Shown here: positions 1 to 11,651 of the stretch, piece after piece
Numbering within the stretch: the first letter of the stretch is position 1
How the letters are laid out: each line of letters starts with the position of its first letter
Assembly (NCBI RefSeq): GCF_014636775.1
Contig: NZ_BMEQ01000001.1
Location: forward strand, 310,001 to 374,000
DNA length: 64,000 nucleotides
Source: Kocuria dechangensis
GTDB taxonomy: Bacteria > Actinomycetota > Actinomycetes > Actinomycetales > Micrococcaceae
Reading direction: 5' to 3'
The notes under the pieces: model-generated
The model's input: the letters and a program-made list of their open reading frames with translations, nothing else
Databases searched by the model: none
Told to the model about the DNA's origin: nothing
Position numbers and translations under genes: made by a program

Positions 1-1
1 C

Positions 2-790
2 CAGTTCGTCACGGTCGACGACGACGCCGGGGCCCTCCCGGACGACTGGGAGGCGCCGCTGCGGGGCAAGGTCGCAGCGGTCACCGGCGCGGCCCGCGGC
101 ATCGGCGCGCAGATCGCCCGCACGCTCACCGAGGCCGGCGCCCGCGTCGTCGTCGTCGACGTGCCCGCCGCCGGCGAGCCCCTCGCCGCGCTCGCCAACG
201 AGCTGCGCGCCGTGGCCCTGCAGCTCGACGTCACCGACGAGCACGCCGGGCGGCGGGTTTTCGAACTGGCGCGGGAGCGCTTCGGCCGGCTCGACGTCGT
301 GGTGCACAACGCCGGGATCACCCGGGACAAGCTGCTGGCCAACATGGACGAGGAGCGCTGGTCCTCCGTGCTGGCGGTCAACCTCGAGTCCCAGCTGCGG
401 ATGAACGAGCAGCTGCTCGCCGGCGAGGGGCTCGGGGACGCGCCCCGCATCGTGTGCCTGGCCTCCACGAGCGGGGTGGCCGGCAACCGCGGCCAGACCA
501 ACTACGCCGCCTCCAAGGCCGGCGTGATCGGGCTGGTCGCCGCCACGGCGCCGCTGCTGGCCGCGCGGGGCGGGACGATCAACGCGGTGGCCCCCGGCTT
601 CATCGAGACGGAGATGACCGCGGGGATCCCGGCGGCCCGGCGCCAGGTCGCGCGCCGGCTGAACTCCCTGCAGCAGGGCGGCCTGCCGGAGGACGTGGCG
701 CAGGCCGTCATCTTCCTCGCCTCGGACGCCGCCGGCGGCGTCAACGGCCAGACGCTGCGCGTGTGCGGCCAGAACCTCGTGGGGGCCTGA
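2..790 (+). CDS. FabG4-like 3-oxoacyl-ACP reductase (SDR), 5' end outside window
   Basis: C-terminal 262 residues of a short-chain dehydrogenase/reductase; the reading frame is open from base 2, so the start lies upstream. Visible SDR hallmarks are the nucleotide-binding TGAARGIG motif, HNAG, and the catalytic Ser with YAASK (Tyr and Lys of the active site). A segment before the Rossmann motif (VTVDDDAGALPDDWEAPLRG) suggests the extra N-terminal domain of the long FabG4 type. FabG4 proteins reduce 3-oxoacyl thioesters with NADH. The next gene is a MaoC-type dehydratase, the same pairing as fabG4-htdX in mycobacteria, so the pair probably does reduction and dehydration in fatty-acid or acyl-CoA metabolism. 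Family assignment is firm; substrate is inferred. Confidence 0.85.
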   Translation, partial: QFVTVDDDAGALPDDWEAPLRGKVAAVTGAARGIGAQIARTLTEAGARVVVVDVPAAGEPLAALANELRAVALQLDVTDEHAGRRVFELARERFGRLDVVVHNAGITRDKLLANMDEERWSSVLAVNLESQLRMNEQLLAGEGLGDAPRIVCLASTSGVAGNRGQTNYAASKAGVIGLVAATAPLLAARGGTINAVAPGFIETEMTAGIPAARRQVARRLNSLQQGGLPEDVAQAVIFLASDAAGGVNGQTLRVCGQNLVGA

Positions 791-792
791 CG

Positions 793-864
793 GTGGACGA
801 GCAGATGGACGGGCAGATGGACGAGCAGACGGACGAGCAGACGGACGAGCAGATGGACGGGCCG
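793..864 (+). repeat. 12-bp tandem repeat, six units, at the start of the dehydratase gene
   Basis: Six consecutive 12-bp units of the form RYGGACGRGCAG run from the GTG start. Units differ by one or two bases. They encode an acidic (V/M/T)D(E/G)Q repeat outside the folded domain. Because the unit is a multiple of three, copy-number change would lengthen or shorten the tail without a frameshift. Confidence 0.85.
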
Positions 865-1827
865 GGGCACGGGGCCCGGCGCGACCAGGTGGTCCTGGGC
901 GAGGTCCCGTCGCTGCGCGGGCTCTTCGCCCGGGCCGCGGTCCTCGCGGCCGGAGGAGGCCTGGCCCGGGCGGCAGCCGCCAGGCTCCCCGGGCGGCTGC
1001 GCGGCGACGGAGGGGGAAGGCCCGAGCTGCCCCCGGTGGAGCACGTGGTCGAGGGCGTCACCGTGGACCCGTCCCGGCACGAGGCCTTCTGCCGCGTGGT
1101 CGGCGCGCCCCTGCGGGAGGGGCCGGGAGGGACGGAGGCGTTCTCCGGGCACCTGCACGCCCTGGCCTTCCCCGTGGCGATGAGCGTGCTCACCCGCCCC
1201 GACTTCCCCCTGCCGCTCCTGCGGATGGTGCACCTGGCCAACGAGGTCGAGCACCTCGCGCCGGTCGCGGTCGGGGAGGACCTCACCGTCACCGCCCGCG
1301 CCGAGCGGCTGCGGCCGCACCGGGCGGGGGCCCAGCTGGACGTCGTCGTGCGGCTGGACCGGGAGGACGGCCGGCCCGTCTGGACGGGCCGCTCCACCTA
1401 CCTGGCCAAGGGCGTGCGCGTGCCCGGCGCGCCCGGGGAGCCGCCGCGCCCGCGGTTCGTGCCGCCGGCGCCGACCGGCCGCTGGTCGCTGCCCGCCGGC
1501 ACGGGCCGCGACTACGCCGCCGTGAGCGGGGACTGGAACCCCATCCACCTCTCCGGGCCGTCCGCGAGGGCGCTCGGGATGAGGGGCGCCGTCGCCCACG
1601 GGATGTACTCGGCCTCGCGGGCCCTCGCCCAGGTCCGGGTGCCCGCGGGCACCCCGTTCCGCTGGACGGCCGAGTTCGCGGCACCCGTGCTCCTGCCGGG
1701 CGTCGTGGCCTTCTCCGTGGCCGACGACGGGCGCGGCGCGGACTGGACCCGCTCCGACTACGCAGGGTGGGATCCGCGCACGGGGCGCCCGCACTTCACG
1801 GGCGGCGTCGCGCGGCTGGGCGGATGA
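793..1827 (+). CDS. MaoC-family (R)-3-hydroxyacyl dehydratase, HtdX-like
   Basis: About 344 residues with a double hot-dog layout. The C-terminal half carries the hydratase-2 motif: YAAVSGDWNPIHLS, then an Ala/Gly stretch and AVAHGMYSASRAL, giving the Asp and His of the active site. The N-terminal half is a degenerate hot-dog domain without this motif. GTG 793 is 2 nt after the reductase stop and 7 nt after a G-rich ribosome-binding site; ATG 805 or 817 are alternatives because the first residues are a repeated (V/M/T)DEQ unit encoded by 12-bp tandem repeats. Probably translated with the upstream reductase and catalysing reversible dehydration of 3-hydroxyacyl thioesters. Confidence 0.8.
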   Translation: MDEQMDGQMDEQTDEQTDEQMDGPGHGARRDQVVLGEVPSLRGLFARAAVLAAGGGLARAAAARLPGRLRGDGGGRPELPPVEHVVEGVTVDPSRHEAFCRVVGAPLREGPGGTEAFSGHLHALAFPVAMSVLTRPDFPLPLLRMVHLANEVEHLAPVAVGEDLTVTARAERLRPHRAGAQLDVVVRLDREDGRPVWTGRSTYLAKGVRVPGAPGEPPRPRFVPPAPTGRWSLPAGTGRDYAAVSGDWNPIHLSGPSARALGMRGAVAHGMYSASRALAQVRVPAGTPFRWTAEFAAPVLLPGVVAFSVADDGRGADWTRSDYAGWDPRTGRPHFTGGVARLGG

Positions 1828-1841
1828 GGCCCGCCGGGGGT

Positions 1842-1882
1842 CGCGTTCGAACGGAACACGCCACGGTGTCCGTTCGAACGCG
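1842..1882. repeat. Long inverted repeat between dehydratase and DUF2071 genes
   Basis: The arms CGCGTTCGAACGGAACAC and GTGTCCGTTCGAACGCG pair with one unpaired base around a 6-nt loop. No T-run follows. It may be a transcript-end hairpin for the upstream operon or one of a family of long hairpins also seen near 11.56 and 13.16 kb. Confidence 0.6.
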
Positions 1883-1962
1883 GCTCCTCGGCTGCGGGAC
1901 ATGCAGAACGCGCCTCCTCTGCGGCCGCCGCACCGGGACGGGGCAGCACTAGGATCGACGCC

Positions 1963-5083
<3,121 letters not shown>

Positions 5084-5085
5084 GC

Positions 5086-5925
5086 ATGGGACGCCACGAC
5101 GACGTGCTGGAGGGCCTGGGCCCGAGCGGGCACGAGCTGGAGGAGCTGCTGGAGGTCGCGCTCGCGGCCGCCGAGGCCGGGGCCGAAGTGCTGCGCGGCC
5201 GGGACGCGGCGCAGTTCCACGTGGACCGCAAGTCGGGCGAGGGGGACTGGGTCACCCGCTTCGACGTGGCGGCGGAACAGGCCGTGCTACGCGCGATCCT
5301 GGAGCGGCGCCCGGACGACACCGTCACCGGTGAGGAGTCCGGCACGCACCGCCCCGACCACCCCTCCGGCACCCGCTGGTCGGTGGACCCCCTCGACGGG
5401 ACCACCAACTTCATCCGCGACATCGTCTACTACTGCACGTCCGTGGCGGCCGCGGACGTGCACGGCAACTGGCTCGTCGGCGTCGTCAACGCCCCGGCAC
5501 TGCGCCGGGTCTACTACGCCGTGCGGGGCGCCGGGGCCTGGGTCGAGGAGCACGGCGGCGTCCGCCGGCTGCAGGGGCCCCTCCCCGAGCGTCCCGGCAG
5601 GCTCTACGGCACCGGTTTCTCCTTCGACCCGGTGCGCCGTGAACGACAGTTCGATACTTTCTTGCGATCAATGGCGTCATATACGGACATGCGACGTCTT
5701 GGTTCTGCCGCGCTGGACCTGTGCATGGTGGCCGACGGGGCGCTCGACGGGTACGGCGAGCAGGGCCTGCACGAGCACGACTGGGCGGCCGGGGCGCTCA
5801 TCGCCGAGGAGGCCGGCGCCCGCGTGGACCGTCCCGATCTTCCCTCGCCCCTGGACGGCGAGGTGCCCGCCGAGCTGCGCCTCGCGGCATGGATCACCGC
5901 ACGTGAGAAGGGGATCGCCGGCTGA
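5086..5925 (+). CDS. Inositol monophosphatase-family phosphatase
   Basis: 279 residues with the Mg2+-dependent phosphatase motifs of the IMPase superfamily: GEESG near residue 83, DPLDGTTNF near residue 101, and HDWAAGALIAEEAGARV near 227. Candidate substrates in actinobacteria are inositol phosphate or histidinol phosphate; the sequence does not decide between them. ATG 5086 lies 2 nt after the ligA stop, with GGGGAG upstream as ribosome-binding site. A short AT-richer stretch around 5640-5700 falls inside the gene and does not break it. Confidence 0.88.
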   Translation: MGRHDDVLEGLGPSGHELEELLEVALAAAEAGAEVLRGRDAAQFHVDRKSGEGDWVTRFDVAAEQAVLRAILERRPDDTVTGEESGTHRPDHPSGTRWSVDPLDGTTNFIRDIVYYCTSVAAADVHGNWLVGVVNAPALRRVYYAVRGAGAWVEEHGGVRRLQGPLPERPGRLYGTGFSFDPVRRERQFDTFLRSMASYTDMRRLGSAALDLCMVADGALDGYGEQGLHEHDWAAGALIAEEAGARVDRPDLPSPLDGEVPAELRLAAWITAREKGIAG

Positions 5926-5975
5926 TCGGCCGGTCCGCGGAGGGGTCGCCGGCGGGGAGCGTTCCCGTCCGTGAT

Positions 5976-6005
5976 TTGACCGTAACCTTTCCGTTGCCCT
6001 AGCGT
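5976..6005 (+). promoter_or_regulatory. Promoter of the Rpf/LysM gene
   Basis: TTGACC (5976-5981) and TAGCGT (6000-6005) are separated by 18 bp. This is the best -35/-10 pair in the 480-bp gap and would start transcription near 6012, leaving a leader of about 395 nt before the ATG at 6406. Confidence 0.6.
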
Positions 6006-6011
6006 GATCTT

Positions 6012-6405
6012 CGGAGCGTCTTCCCGAGGGCCCCTGCCCTCCGCTCCGTGGGACCTCGGTCCCGTCTGCCGACCGGGGGCGAGTCGGCATCCTGCACCGC
6101 TCTTCCGTGTCATACCTCACATTCGGTGTGTTATACATCACGGAGCGTGCAAAAGGGTGGCCAAACGAAAATCGTTACGCTACCGTTATCAACAGCTTCC
6201 CCGAGGATTCCTCCGGGGATCCGGTGTGTCCGGAGCTCGATCTTCCGGCCTGCCAACAACTCCATGCTAGGTGCTGCCGTAACACCGCACGTCGTCTGAA
6301 GGGCAGACACCTGTAAGCACTTACCCATCAACACTTTTGACGGGTAGACGACGGCGCGAAGACATCCGGGGACGGAAACGAGCGCAGGTGGCCCGCGGGA
6401 GCATT
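6012..6405 (+). promoter_or_regulatory. Long structured 5' leader of the Rpf/LysM gene; possible c-di-AMP riboswitch
   Basis: The stretch holds no convincing coding sequence. It is less GC-rich than its neighbours and contains several hairpin-forming segments, for example CGGTC with GACCG around 6058-6077 followed by a GGGGGCGAGTCGGCATCC segment that loosely resembles the conserved 3' part of ydaO-type c-di-AMP riboswitches. Such riboswitches commonly precede rpf and other wall-hydrolase genes in actinobacteria. I could not fit the full consensus by eye, so the riboswitch class is only a suggestion; the existence of a long leader follows from the promoter call. Confidence 0.35.
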
Positions 6406-7176
6406 ATGAACAACACCTCCGCTATTCGTCGCAACGTCCGTCGTGGTGCAGCCGCCCTGGTTCTGGGTGGCACCGCTGTCGGCGCGCTGGCCCTGCCGGC
6501 CAACGCCGCTCCGGCCTCCACCTGGGACGCCCTCGCCGAGTGCGAGTCCGGTGGCAACTGGAACACCAGCACGGGCAACGGGTTCTCCGGTGGCCTGCAG
6601 TTCACCCCCTCGACCTGGGCCGCCTTCGGTGGCTCCGGTTCCCCCGAGTCCGCCTCCCGCGAGCAGCAGATCGCCGTGGCCGAGAACGTTCTCGACGGCC
6701 AGGGCTGGGGCGCCTGGCCCGCCTGCTCCGCCAAGCTCGGCCTGAGCGGCTCCGCTGCTCCCTCCGACAACCCCATGGGCTCCGCCACCACCGTGGCCCC
6801 GCAGTCCACGGCCGTCACCCCTGTCGAGGAGGCCCCCGCTCCGGCTCCGGCTCCCGCGCCCGCCGCCAAGGAGGCCCCGGTGGCCGCCCCGGCTCCCGCC
6901 GCTGCTCCGGCCCCGGCCCCCGCTGCGGCCCCCGTGGTCCAGGAGGCCCCGGCCCCCGCCGCCGAGCCCGTCGTCGAGTACGTCGCCCCGGCCGCCCCCG
7001 TGGCCCCGGCCGCCTCCGGCGAGACCTACACCGTCGTCGCCGGCGACACCCTCTCCATCATCGCCGCCAAGCTCGACATCGAGGGTGGCTGGGAGGCCCT
7101 GGCTGCCGCCAACGCCGGCAGCATCGCCGACCCGAACCTGATCTTCCCGGGCCAGGTGCTGAACCTCACCGTCTGA
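6406..7176 (+). CDS. Secreted Rpf-like transglycosylase with C-terminal LysM domain
   Basis: 256 residues. A signal peptide (RRNVRRG, a hydrophobic core, ANAAPA cleavage region) is followed by a resuscitation-promoting-factor/transglycosylase domain with ECESGGNWN; the second Glu of that motif, near residue 47, is the expected catalytic acid. A long Ala/Pro linker leads to a C-terminal LysM domain ([17 protein letters not shown] to [10 protein letters not shown]) that binds peptidoglycan. The protein should act outside the membrane, cleaving wall glycan during growth or resuscitation. ATG 6406 follows a GCGGGAGC ribosome-binding site; an in-frame ATG at 6337 would add a non-signal extension and is not preferred. 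Confidence 0.92.
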   Translation: MNNTSAIRRNVRRGAAALVLGGTAVGALALPANAAPASTWDALAECESGGNWNTSTGNGFSGGLQFTPSTWAAFGGSGSPESASREQQIAVAENVLDGQGWGAWPACSAKLGLSGSAAPSDNPMGSATTVAPQSTAVTPVEEAPAPAPAPAPAAKEAPVAAPAPAAAPAPAPAAAPVVQEAPAPAAEPVVEYVAPAAPVAPAASGETYTVVAGDTLSIIAAKLDIEGGWEALAAANAGSIADPNLIFPGQVLNLTV

Positions 7177-7210
7177 TCCACCCAGGATCGGCCGCGCGGG
7201 CTCCGCGCCA

Positions 7211-7260
7211 CGGCACGACGAAGGGCCTCTCCCCGACGGGAGAGGCCCTTCGTCGTGCCG
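7211..7260. terminator. Perfect 23-bp hairpin between convergent genes
   Basis: Arms 7211-7233 and 7238-7260 are exactly complementary with a 4-nt loop. It lies between the Rpf gene and the convergent minus-strand gene and has no T-run, the usual form of terminators in this genome. Confidence 0.8.
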
Positions 7261-7366
7261 GCTCCAGCTCTGCTCTGTCCGGTCCGCCGGCTCGGTCCAC
7301 AGCCCCGCACCGCGTGCCGGCCCGGACCGCACCGCGTGCCGGGACCGGCACGGCCGGCGGGGAGGA

Positions 7367-7930
7367 TCAGTCGGCCACGGGCCACAGCCACTGGTCGGCG
7401 GCCTGGACCACCGCGTCCCCGAAGGACACGGAGCGCTCGGCGCCCTTGGTCCGGTACGGCAGCACCACCGTCAGGGCCTCGCCCTCGCGGTGCTCCACCT
7501 GCACGGCCACGGCCGTCTGGCCCGAGCTGTCCGGCAGGGTCACGGGGAAGGCCACCCCGGCGCACAGGATGTCGTCCCGCAGCTCCGCCGCCCTGGCCCG
7601 GAGCGCGTCGAGGGCCGCCTCGGGGGAGAGCTCCTCGGCCTGCTCCGGGGGCAGGGCGTCCAGCTCGAACTCCCCGTCCTTGCGCCCCGTGACCAGGAAC
7701 GCGGGGAACGCGCCGAACCGGCCCAGCTGGTCCTCGGCGACGGCCTTGACGTGGGCCACCAGCGTGTCGATCGCGGCCTGGCCGTCCTTGCTGACCCGCT
7801 GCCGCCAGGCGTTGGCGGCGTCGGCCGCGGACGCCGCGCGCGTCGTCGTCCCAGACTTCGCGCGGCCCCGCGGACGGTCCTTCCGGTCGCCGCGGACCTT
7901 CTTGCTGCGGGCGGGTGTGCTCTTGGCCAT
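7367..7930 (-). CDS. Hypothetical protein with basic N-terminal tail
   Basis: 187 residues. The first 35 or so are rich in Lys and Arg (for example KKVRGDRKDRPRGRAK); the rest is a mixed acidic/hydrophobic domain ending in DAVVQAADQWLWPVAD. I do not recognise a family. It is transcribed away from gatC, toward the hairpin it shares with the Rpf gene. The start is ATG 7930 with GGAGCAC upstream. Confidence 0.7.
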   Translation of the reverse strand: MAKSTPARSKKVRGDRKDRPRGRAKSGTTTRAASAADAANAWRQRVSKDGQAAIDTLVAHVKAVAEDQLGRFGAFPAFLVTGRKDGEFELDALPPEQAEELSPEAALDALRARAAELRDDILCAGVAFPVTLPDSSGQTAVAVQVEHREGEALTVVLPYRTKGAERSVSFGDAVVQAADQWLWPVAD

Positions 7931-8024
7931 CTCGGGGTGCTCCTGTGTGGTGGTCGGTGCTCCCCTCCAGGGTATGCCCCTGCGGAGTCGCTCCCCGCCG
8001 GGAGGGAGGGGAACGCCGCGCGGC

Positions 8025-8030
8025 TAGACT
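8025..8030 (+). promoter_or_regulatory. -10 box of the gatCAB operon
   Basis: TAGACT at 8025-8030 lies 38 nt before the gatC ATG; transcription would start near 8037. Unlike many neighbours, gatC has a leader with a clear ribosome-binding site (GCAGGAG). Confidence 0.5.
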
Positions 8031-8068
8031 GGACCGGAAAACAACCCCTACCACGAGCAGGAGTGTGC

Positions 8069-8365
8069 ATGTCTGCGATCACCCGCGAGCAGGTCGCCCA
8101 CCTGGCGAAGCTCGCGCACATCGAGATGAGCGAGGACGAGCTGCGGTCCATGGCCGGCGAGCTCGACCTCATCGTCGACTCCGTCGCGTCCGTCAGCGAG
8201 GCCGCCGGCCCGGACGTCCCGGCCACGAGCCACCCGATCCCGCTGCAGAACGTCTTCCGCGAGGACGTCGTGGGCGAGACCCTCACGGCCGAGGAGGCGC
8301 TCATGAACGCGCCCGACGCCGCCGAGGGCAAGTTCAAGGTTCCCGCCATCCTGGACGAGGAGTAG
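8069..8365 (+). CDS. gatC: Asp-tRNA(Asn)/Glu-tRNA(Gln) amidotransferase subunit C
   Basis: 98 residues typical of Gat[20 protein letters not shown] at the start and a belt-like C-terminus with [10 protein letters not shown]. GatC stabilises the GatA-GatB complex that converts mischarged Glu-tRNA(Gln) to Gln-tRNA(Gln). It is the first gene of gatC-gatA-gatB, 4 nt before gatA. ATG 8069 follows GCAGGAG. Confidence 0.96.
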   Translation: MSAITREQVAHLAKLAHIEMSEDELRSMAGELDLIVDSVASVSEAAGPDVPATSHPIPLQNVFREDVVGETLTAEEALMNAPDAAEGKFKVPAILDEE

Positions 8366-8369
8366 TCGC

Positions 8370-10016
8370 ATGACGAACACCGGTACCCCCCAGGGCGTCG
8401 TCGGCCTCAGCGCCGCCGAGCTCGCCCAGCAGCTCGCCGCCGGCGAGGTCTCCTCGGTCGAGGCCGTGCAGGCGCACCTCGACCGGATCGAGGCGACCGA
8501 CGGAGCGCCCCTCGACCCGGACGACCGCACCCGCGGCAAGGCCGGCGTCAACGCCTTCCTGCACGTCAACGCCGAGGAGGCCCTCTCCGTGGCCGCCGAG
8601 GTGGACGCCGCCCGCGCCCGCGGCGAGGAGCTCCCGGCGCTGGCCGGCGTGCCGATCGCCGTGAAGGACCTCATCGTCACCAAGGGCCAGCCCACCACCG
8701 CCGCGTCCCGGATGCTCGAGGGGTGGATGAGCCCCTACGACGCCACGGTGACCCGCAGGCTGCGCGCGGCCCGGATGCCGATCCTCGGCAAGACCAACCT
8801 CGACGAGTTCGCGATGGGCTCCACCACCGAGCACTCCGCGTTCGGCGACACCCGCAACCCGTGGGACCTCTCCCGCATCCCAGGCGGGTCCGGCGGCGGC
8901 TCCGCCGCGGCCGTGGCCGCCTTCCAGGCGCCGCTGGCCCTGGGCACCGACACCGGCGGGTCCATCCGCCAGCCCGCCGCCCTGACCGGCACGGTGGGCG
9001 TCAAGCCGACCTACGGCGGGGTCTCCCGCTACGGCGTGATCGCCATGGCCTCCTCCCTCGACCAGGTGGGGCCCGCGTCCCGCACGGTGCTCGACGCCGC
9101 GCTGCTGCACGAGGTCGTCGGCGGGCACGACCCGCACGACTCGACCTCCCTGCCCGACCCGGTGGGCGACCTCGTCGCCCAGGCCCGGGCCGGGGCCGCC
9201 GAGGGCGGGCTGAAGGGCCTGCGCGTCGGCGTGGTCAAGGAGCTGACGGGCGAGGGCTTCCAGGCCGGCGTCCAGCAGCGCTTCGACGAGGCCGTGGAGC
9301 TGCTGCGCTCGGCCGGCGCCGAGATCGTGGAGCTCTCCACCCCGAACTTCCGCTACGCCCTGGGCGCCTACTACCTCATCATGTCCTCGGAGGTGTCCTC
9401 GAACCTCGCCAAGTACGACGGCGTGCGCTTCGGCCACCGGGTGCTGCCCGAGGGCGGGCCCATGACGATCGAGCGCGTGATGGGCGCGACCCGGGCCGCC
9501 GGGTTCGGCGCCGAGGTCAAGCGCCGCATCATCCTGGGCACCTACGCGCTGTCCGCGGGCTACTACGACGCCTACTACGGCTCCGCCCAGAAGGTCCGCA
9601 CCCTGGTGCAGCGCGACTTCGCGGCCGCCTTCGAGCAGGTCGACGTCCTCGTCTCCCCGACGGCGCCGACCACCGCGTTCGAGCTGGGCGCCGTGGACGA
9701 GTCCGCCGACCCCATGCAGATGTACCTCAACGACATCGCGACCATCCCGACCAACCTGGCCGGGATCCCCGCGATCTCCGTCCCCGGCGGCCTCGCCCCC
9801 GAGGACGGGCTGCCCGTGGGCATCCAGTTCATGGCCCCCGCCCGCGAGGACGCCCGGCTCTACCGCGCCGGCGCGGGCCTCGAGGCCCTGCTCGAGGACC
9901 GCTGGGGCGGGCCGCTGTGGAAGGACCTGCCGGACACCACCGCGCTCGTCCGCGACCTCTCCGGCGGCCTCGCCGAGTCCACCCTGTCCGCACCCGTCCG
10001 GGGAGGAGCCCGCTGA
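8370..10016 (+). CDS. gatA: Asp/Glu-tRNA amidotransferase subunit A
   Basis: 548 residues, amidase-signature family. The Ser-cisSer-Lys triad region is visible: the Lys in [10 protein letters not shown] near residue 97 and the Gly/Ser-rich [15 protein letters not shown] with [13 protein letters not shown] near 170-200. GatA releases ammonia from glutamine and channels it to GatB. The stop codon overlaps the gatB start (TGATG), which implies translational coupling. It is somewhat longer than many GatA proteins because of a C-terminal extension. Confidence 0.97.
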   Translation: MTNTGTPQGVVGLSAAELAQQLAAGEVSSVEAVQAHLDRIEATDGAPLDPDDRTRGKAGVNAFLHVNAEEALSVAAEVDAARARGEELPALAGVPIAVKDLIVTKGQPTTAASRMLEGWMSPYDATVTRRLRAARMPILGKTNLDEFAMGSTTEHSAFGDTRNPWDLSRIPGGSGGGSAAAVAAFQAPLALGTDTGGSIRQPAALTGTVGVKPTYGGVSRYGVIAMASSLDQVGPASRTVLDAALLHEVVGGHDPHDSTSLPDPVGDLVAQARAGAAEGGLKGLRVGVVKELTGEGFQAGVQQRFDEAVELLRSAGAEIVELSTPNFRYALGAYYLIMSSEVSSNLAKYDGVRFGHRVLPEGGPMTIERVMGATRAAGFGAEVKRRIILGTYALSAGYYDAYYGSAQKVRTLVQRDFAAAFEQVDVLVSPTAPTTAFELGAVDESADPMQMYLNDIATIPTNLAGIPAISVPGGLAPEDGLPVGIQFMAPAREDARLYRAGAGLEALLEDRWGGPLWKDLPDTTALVRDLSGGLAESTLSAPVRGGAR

Positions 10017-11530
10017 TGACCCAGACCACCGAAGAGATCCTGTCCTTCGACGAGGCGATGGAGAAGTACGACCCCGTCCTCGGCTTCGAGGTCCACGTCG
10101 AGCTGAACACGAAGACCAAGATGTTCGACGCCGCCCCCAACATCTTCGGGGACGAGCCGAACACCGCGATCACGCCGGTCTCCCTCGGGCTGCCCGGTGT
10201 GCTGCCCGTGGTGAACAGGGTCGCCGTGGAGTCCGCCATCAAGCTGGGCCTGGCGCTGGGCTGCACGATCCGGCCCGTGTCCCACTTCGCCCGGAAGAAC
10301 TACTTCTACCCGGACACCCCGAAGAACTTCCAGACCTCGCAGTACGACGAGCCGATCGCCGAGAACGGCTCCATCGACATCGAGCTGGAGGACGGGACGG
10401 TCTTCACCGTCGAGATCGAGCGCGCCCACATGGAGGAGGACGCCGGGAAGCTCACCCACATGGGCGGCTCCACCGGGCGCATCCACGGCGCCGACTTCTC
10501 CCTGGTCGACTACAACCGCGCCGGGGTGCCGCTGATCGAGATCGTCACCAAGCCCATCGTGGGCGCGGGGGACCGGGCCCCCGAGCTGGCCCGCGTCTAC
10601 GTGGCGGCCATCCGGGAGATCGTGAAGAACCTGGGCATCTCGGACGCGCGGATGGAGCACGGCAACGTCCGCTGCGACGCCAACGTGTCCCTGATGCCGA
10701 AGGGCACCACCACCTTCGGCACCCGCTCCGAGACGAAGAACGTGAACTCGCTGCGCGCCGTCGAGCGCGCCGTGCGCTTCGAGATCCAGCGCCACGCGGC
10801 CGTGCTGGAGGCGGGCGGCGCGATCGTGCAGGAGACCCGGCACTGGCACGAGGACACCCGCTCCACCACGAGCGGGCGCCCGAAGTCCGACGCGGACGAC
10901 TACCGCTACTTCCCCGAGCCGGACCTGGTCCCCGTCGTGACGGACCACGAGTGGATCGAGCGGCTGCGCGCGGAGCTGCCCGAGCCCCCCGCCGAGCGGC
11001 GCAAGCGGCTCCAGGCCGACTGGGGGTACTCGGACCAGGAGTTCCGCGACGTCGTCAACGCCGGGGTCATGGACGAGATCGAGCAGACCGTCGCGGCCGG
11101 TGCCGGCCCTGCCGCGGCCCGCAAGTGGTGGATGGGCGAGATCGCCCGCATCGCCAAGCAGCGGGAGACCGAGATCGCCGAGCTGGGCGTCACGCCGCAG
11201 ACCGTGGTCGAGCTCAACGGGCTGATCGACGAGGGCAAGATCAACGACAAGCTCGCGAAGAAGGTGCTCCAGCACGTCATCGAGGGCGAGGGCACCCCGG
11301 CCGAGGTCGTGGAGCAGCGCGGCATGGCCGTGGTCTCCGACGACAGCGTCCTGTCCTCCGCCATCGACGACGCCATGGCCCAGATGCCCGACGTCGTGGA
11401 GAAGGTCAAGGGCGGCAAGGTCCAGGCCGTCGGCGCCCTCATCGGCCCGGTCATGAAGGCCACCCGCGGCCAGGCCGACGCCGGGCGCGTGCGCGAGCTG
11501 ATCCTGGAGAAGCTCGGCGTGCAGGGCTGA
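10016..11530 (+). CDS. gatB: Asp/Glu-tRNA amidotransferase subunit B
   Basis: 504 residues. GatB activates Glu-tRNA(Gln) by phosphorylation and transfers ammonia to it. Typical segments are GFEVHVELNTKTKMF at the N-terminus, ARKNYFYPDTPKNFQTSQYD, the YRYFPEPDL motif, and a C-terminal YqeY/GatB tail domain. ATG 10016 overlaps the gatA stop. A long hairpin follows the stop at about 11.56 kb. Confidence 0.97.
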   Translation: MTQTTEEILSFDEAMEKYDPVLGFEVHVELNTKTKMFDAAPNIFGDEPNTAITPVSLGLPGVLPVVNRVAVESAIKLGLALGCTIRPVSHFARKNYFYPDTPKNFQTSQYDEPIAENGSIDIELEDGTVFTVEIERAHMEEDAGKLTHMGGSTGRIHGADFSLVDYNRAGVPLIEIVTKPIVGAGDRAPELARVYVAAIREIVKNLGISDARMEHGNVRCDANVSLMPKGTTTFGTRSETKNVNSLRAVERAVRFEIQRHAAVLEAGGAIVQETRHWHEDTRSTTSGRPKSDADDYRYFPEPDLVPVVTDHEWIERLRAELPEPPAERRKRLQADWGYSDQEFRDVVNAGVMDEIEQTVAAGAGPAAARKWWMGEIARIAKQRETEIAELGVTPQTVVELNGLIDEGKINDKLAKKVLQHVIEGEGTPAEVVEQRGMAVVSDDSVLSSAIDDAMAQMPDVVEKVKGGKVQAVGALIGPVMKATRGQADAGRVRELILEKLGVQG

Positions 11531-11563
11531 GACCGAGGGGTCGCATCCCCCGCGGCCATGCAC

Positions 11564-11620
11564 CGAGGGGCCGTTTCCAGCCGGAATCCACGAGGATTTC
11601 CGGCAGGGAGCGGCCCCTCG
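11564..11620. repeat. Long imperfect hairpin at the 5' break of the exporter pseudogene
   Basis: Outer arms CGAGGGGCCG/CGGCCCCTCG and inner arms GCCGGAA/TTCCGGC pair around a loop reading TCCACGAGGA. The centre, CGGAATCCACGAGGA, recurs in the hairpin at 13155-13205. It lies after gatB, where it could terminate transcription, and directly before the broken exporter gene. Confidence 0.65.
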
Positions 11621-11651
11621 CGGCGTTGCGGGGAGGAACGGCGGCGACGAG

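Noticed and set aside
793-864. CRISPR-like repeat
   Set aside because: Units are directly tandem and in frame within a gene, with no spacers. No CRISPR array or cas gene is present in the window.
6337-6405. Upstream in-frame ATG of the Rpf gene as the true start
   Set aside because: It would place an Arg-rich extension before the signal peptide; ATG 6406 has a good ribosome-binding site and gives a normal signal peptide.
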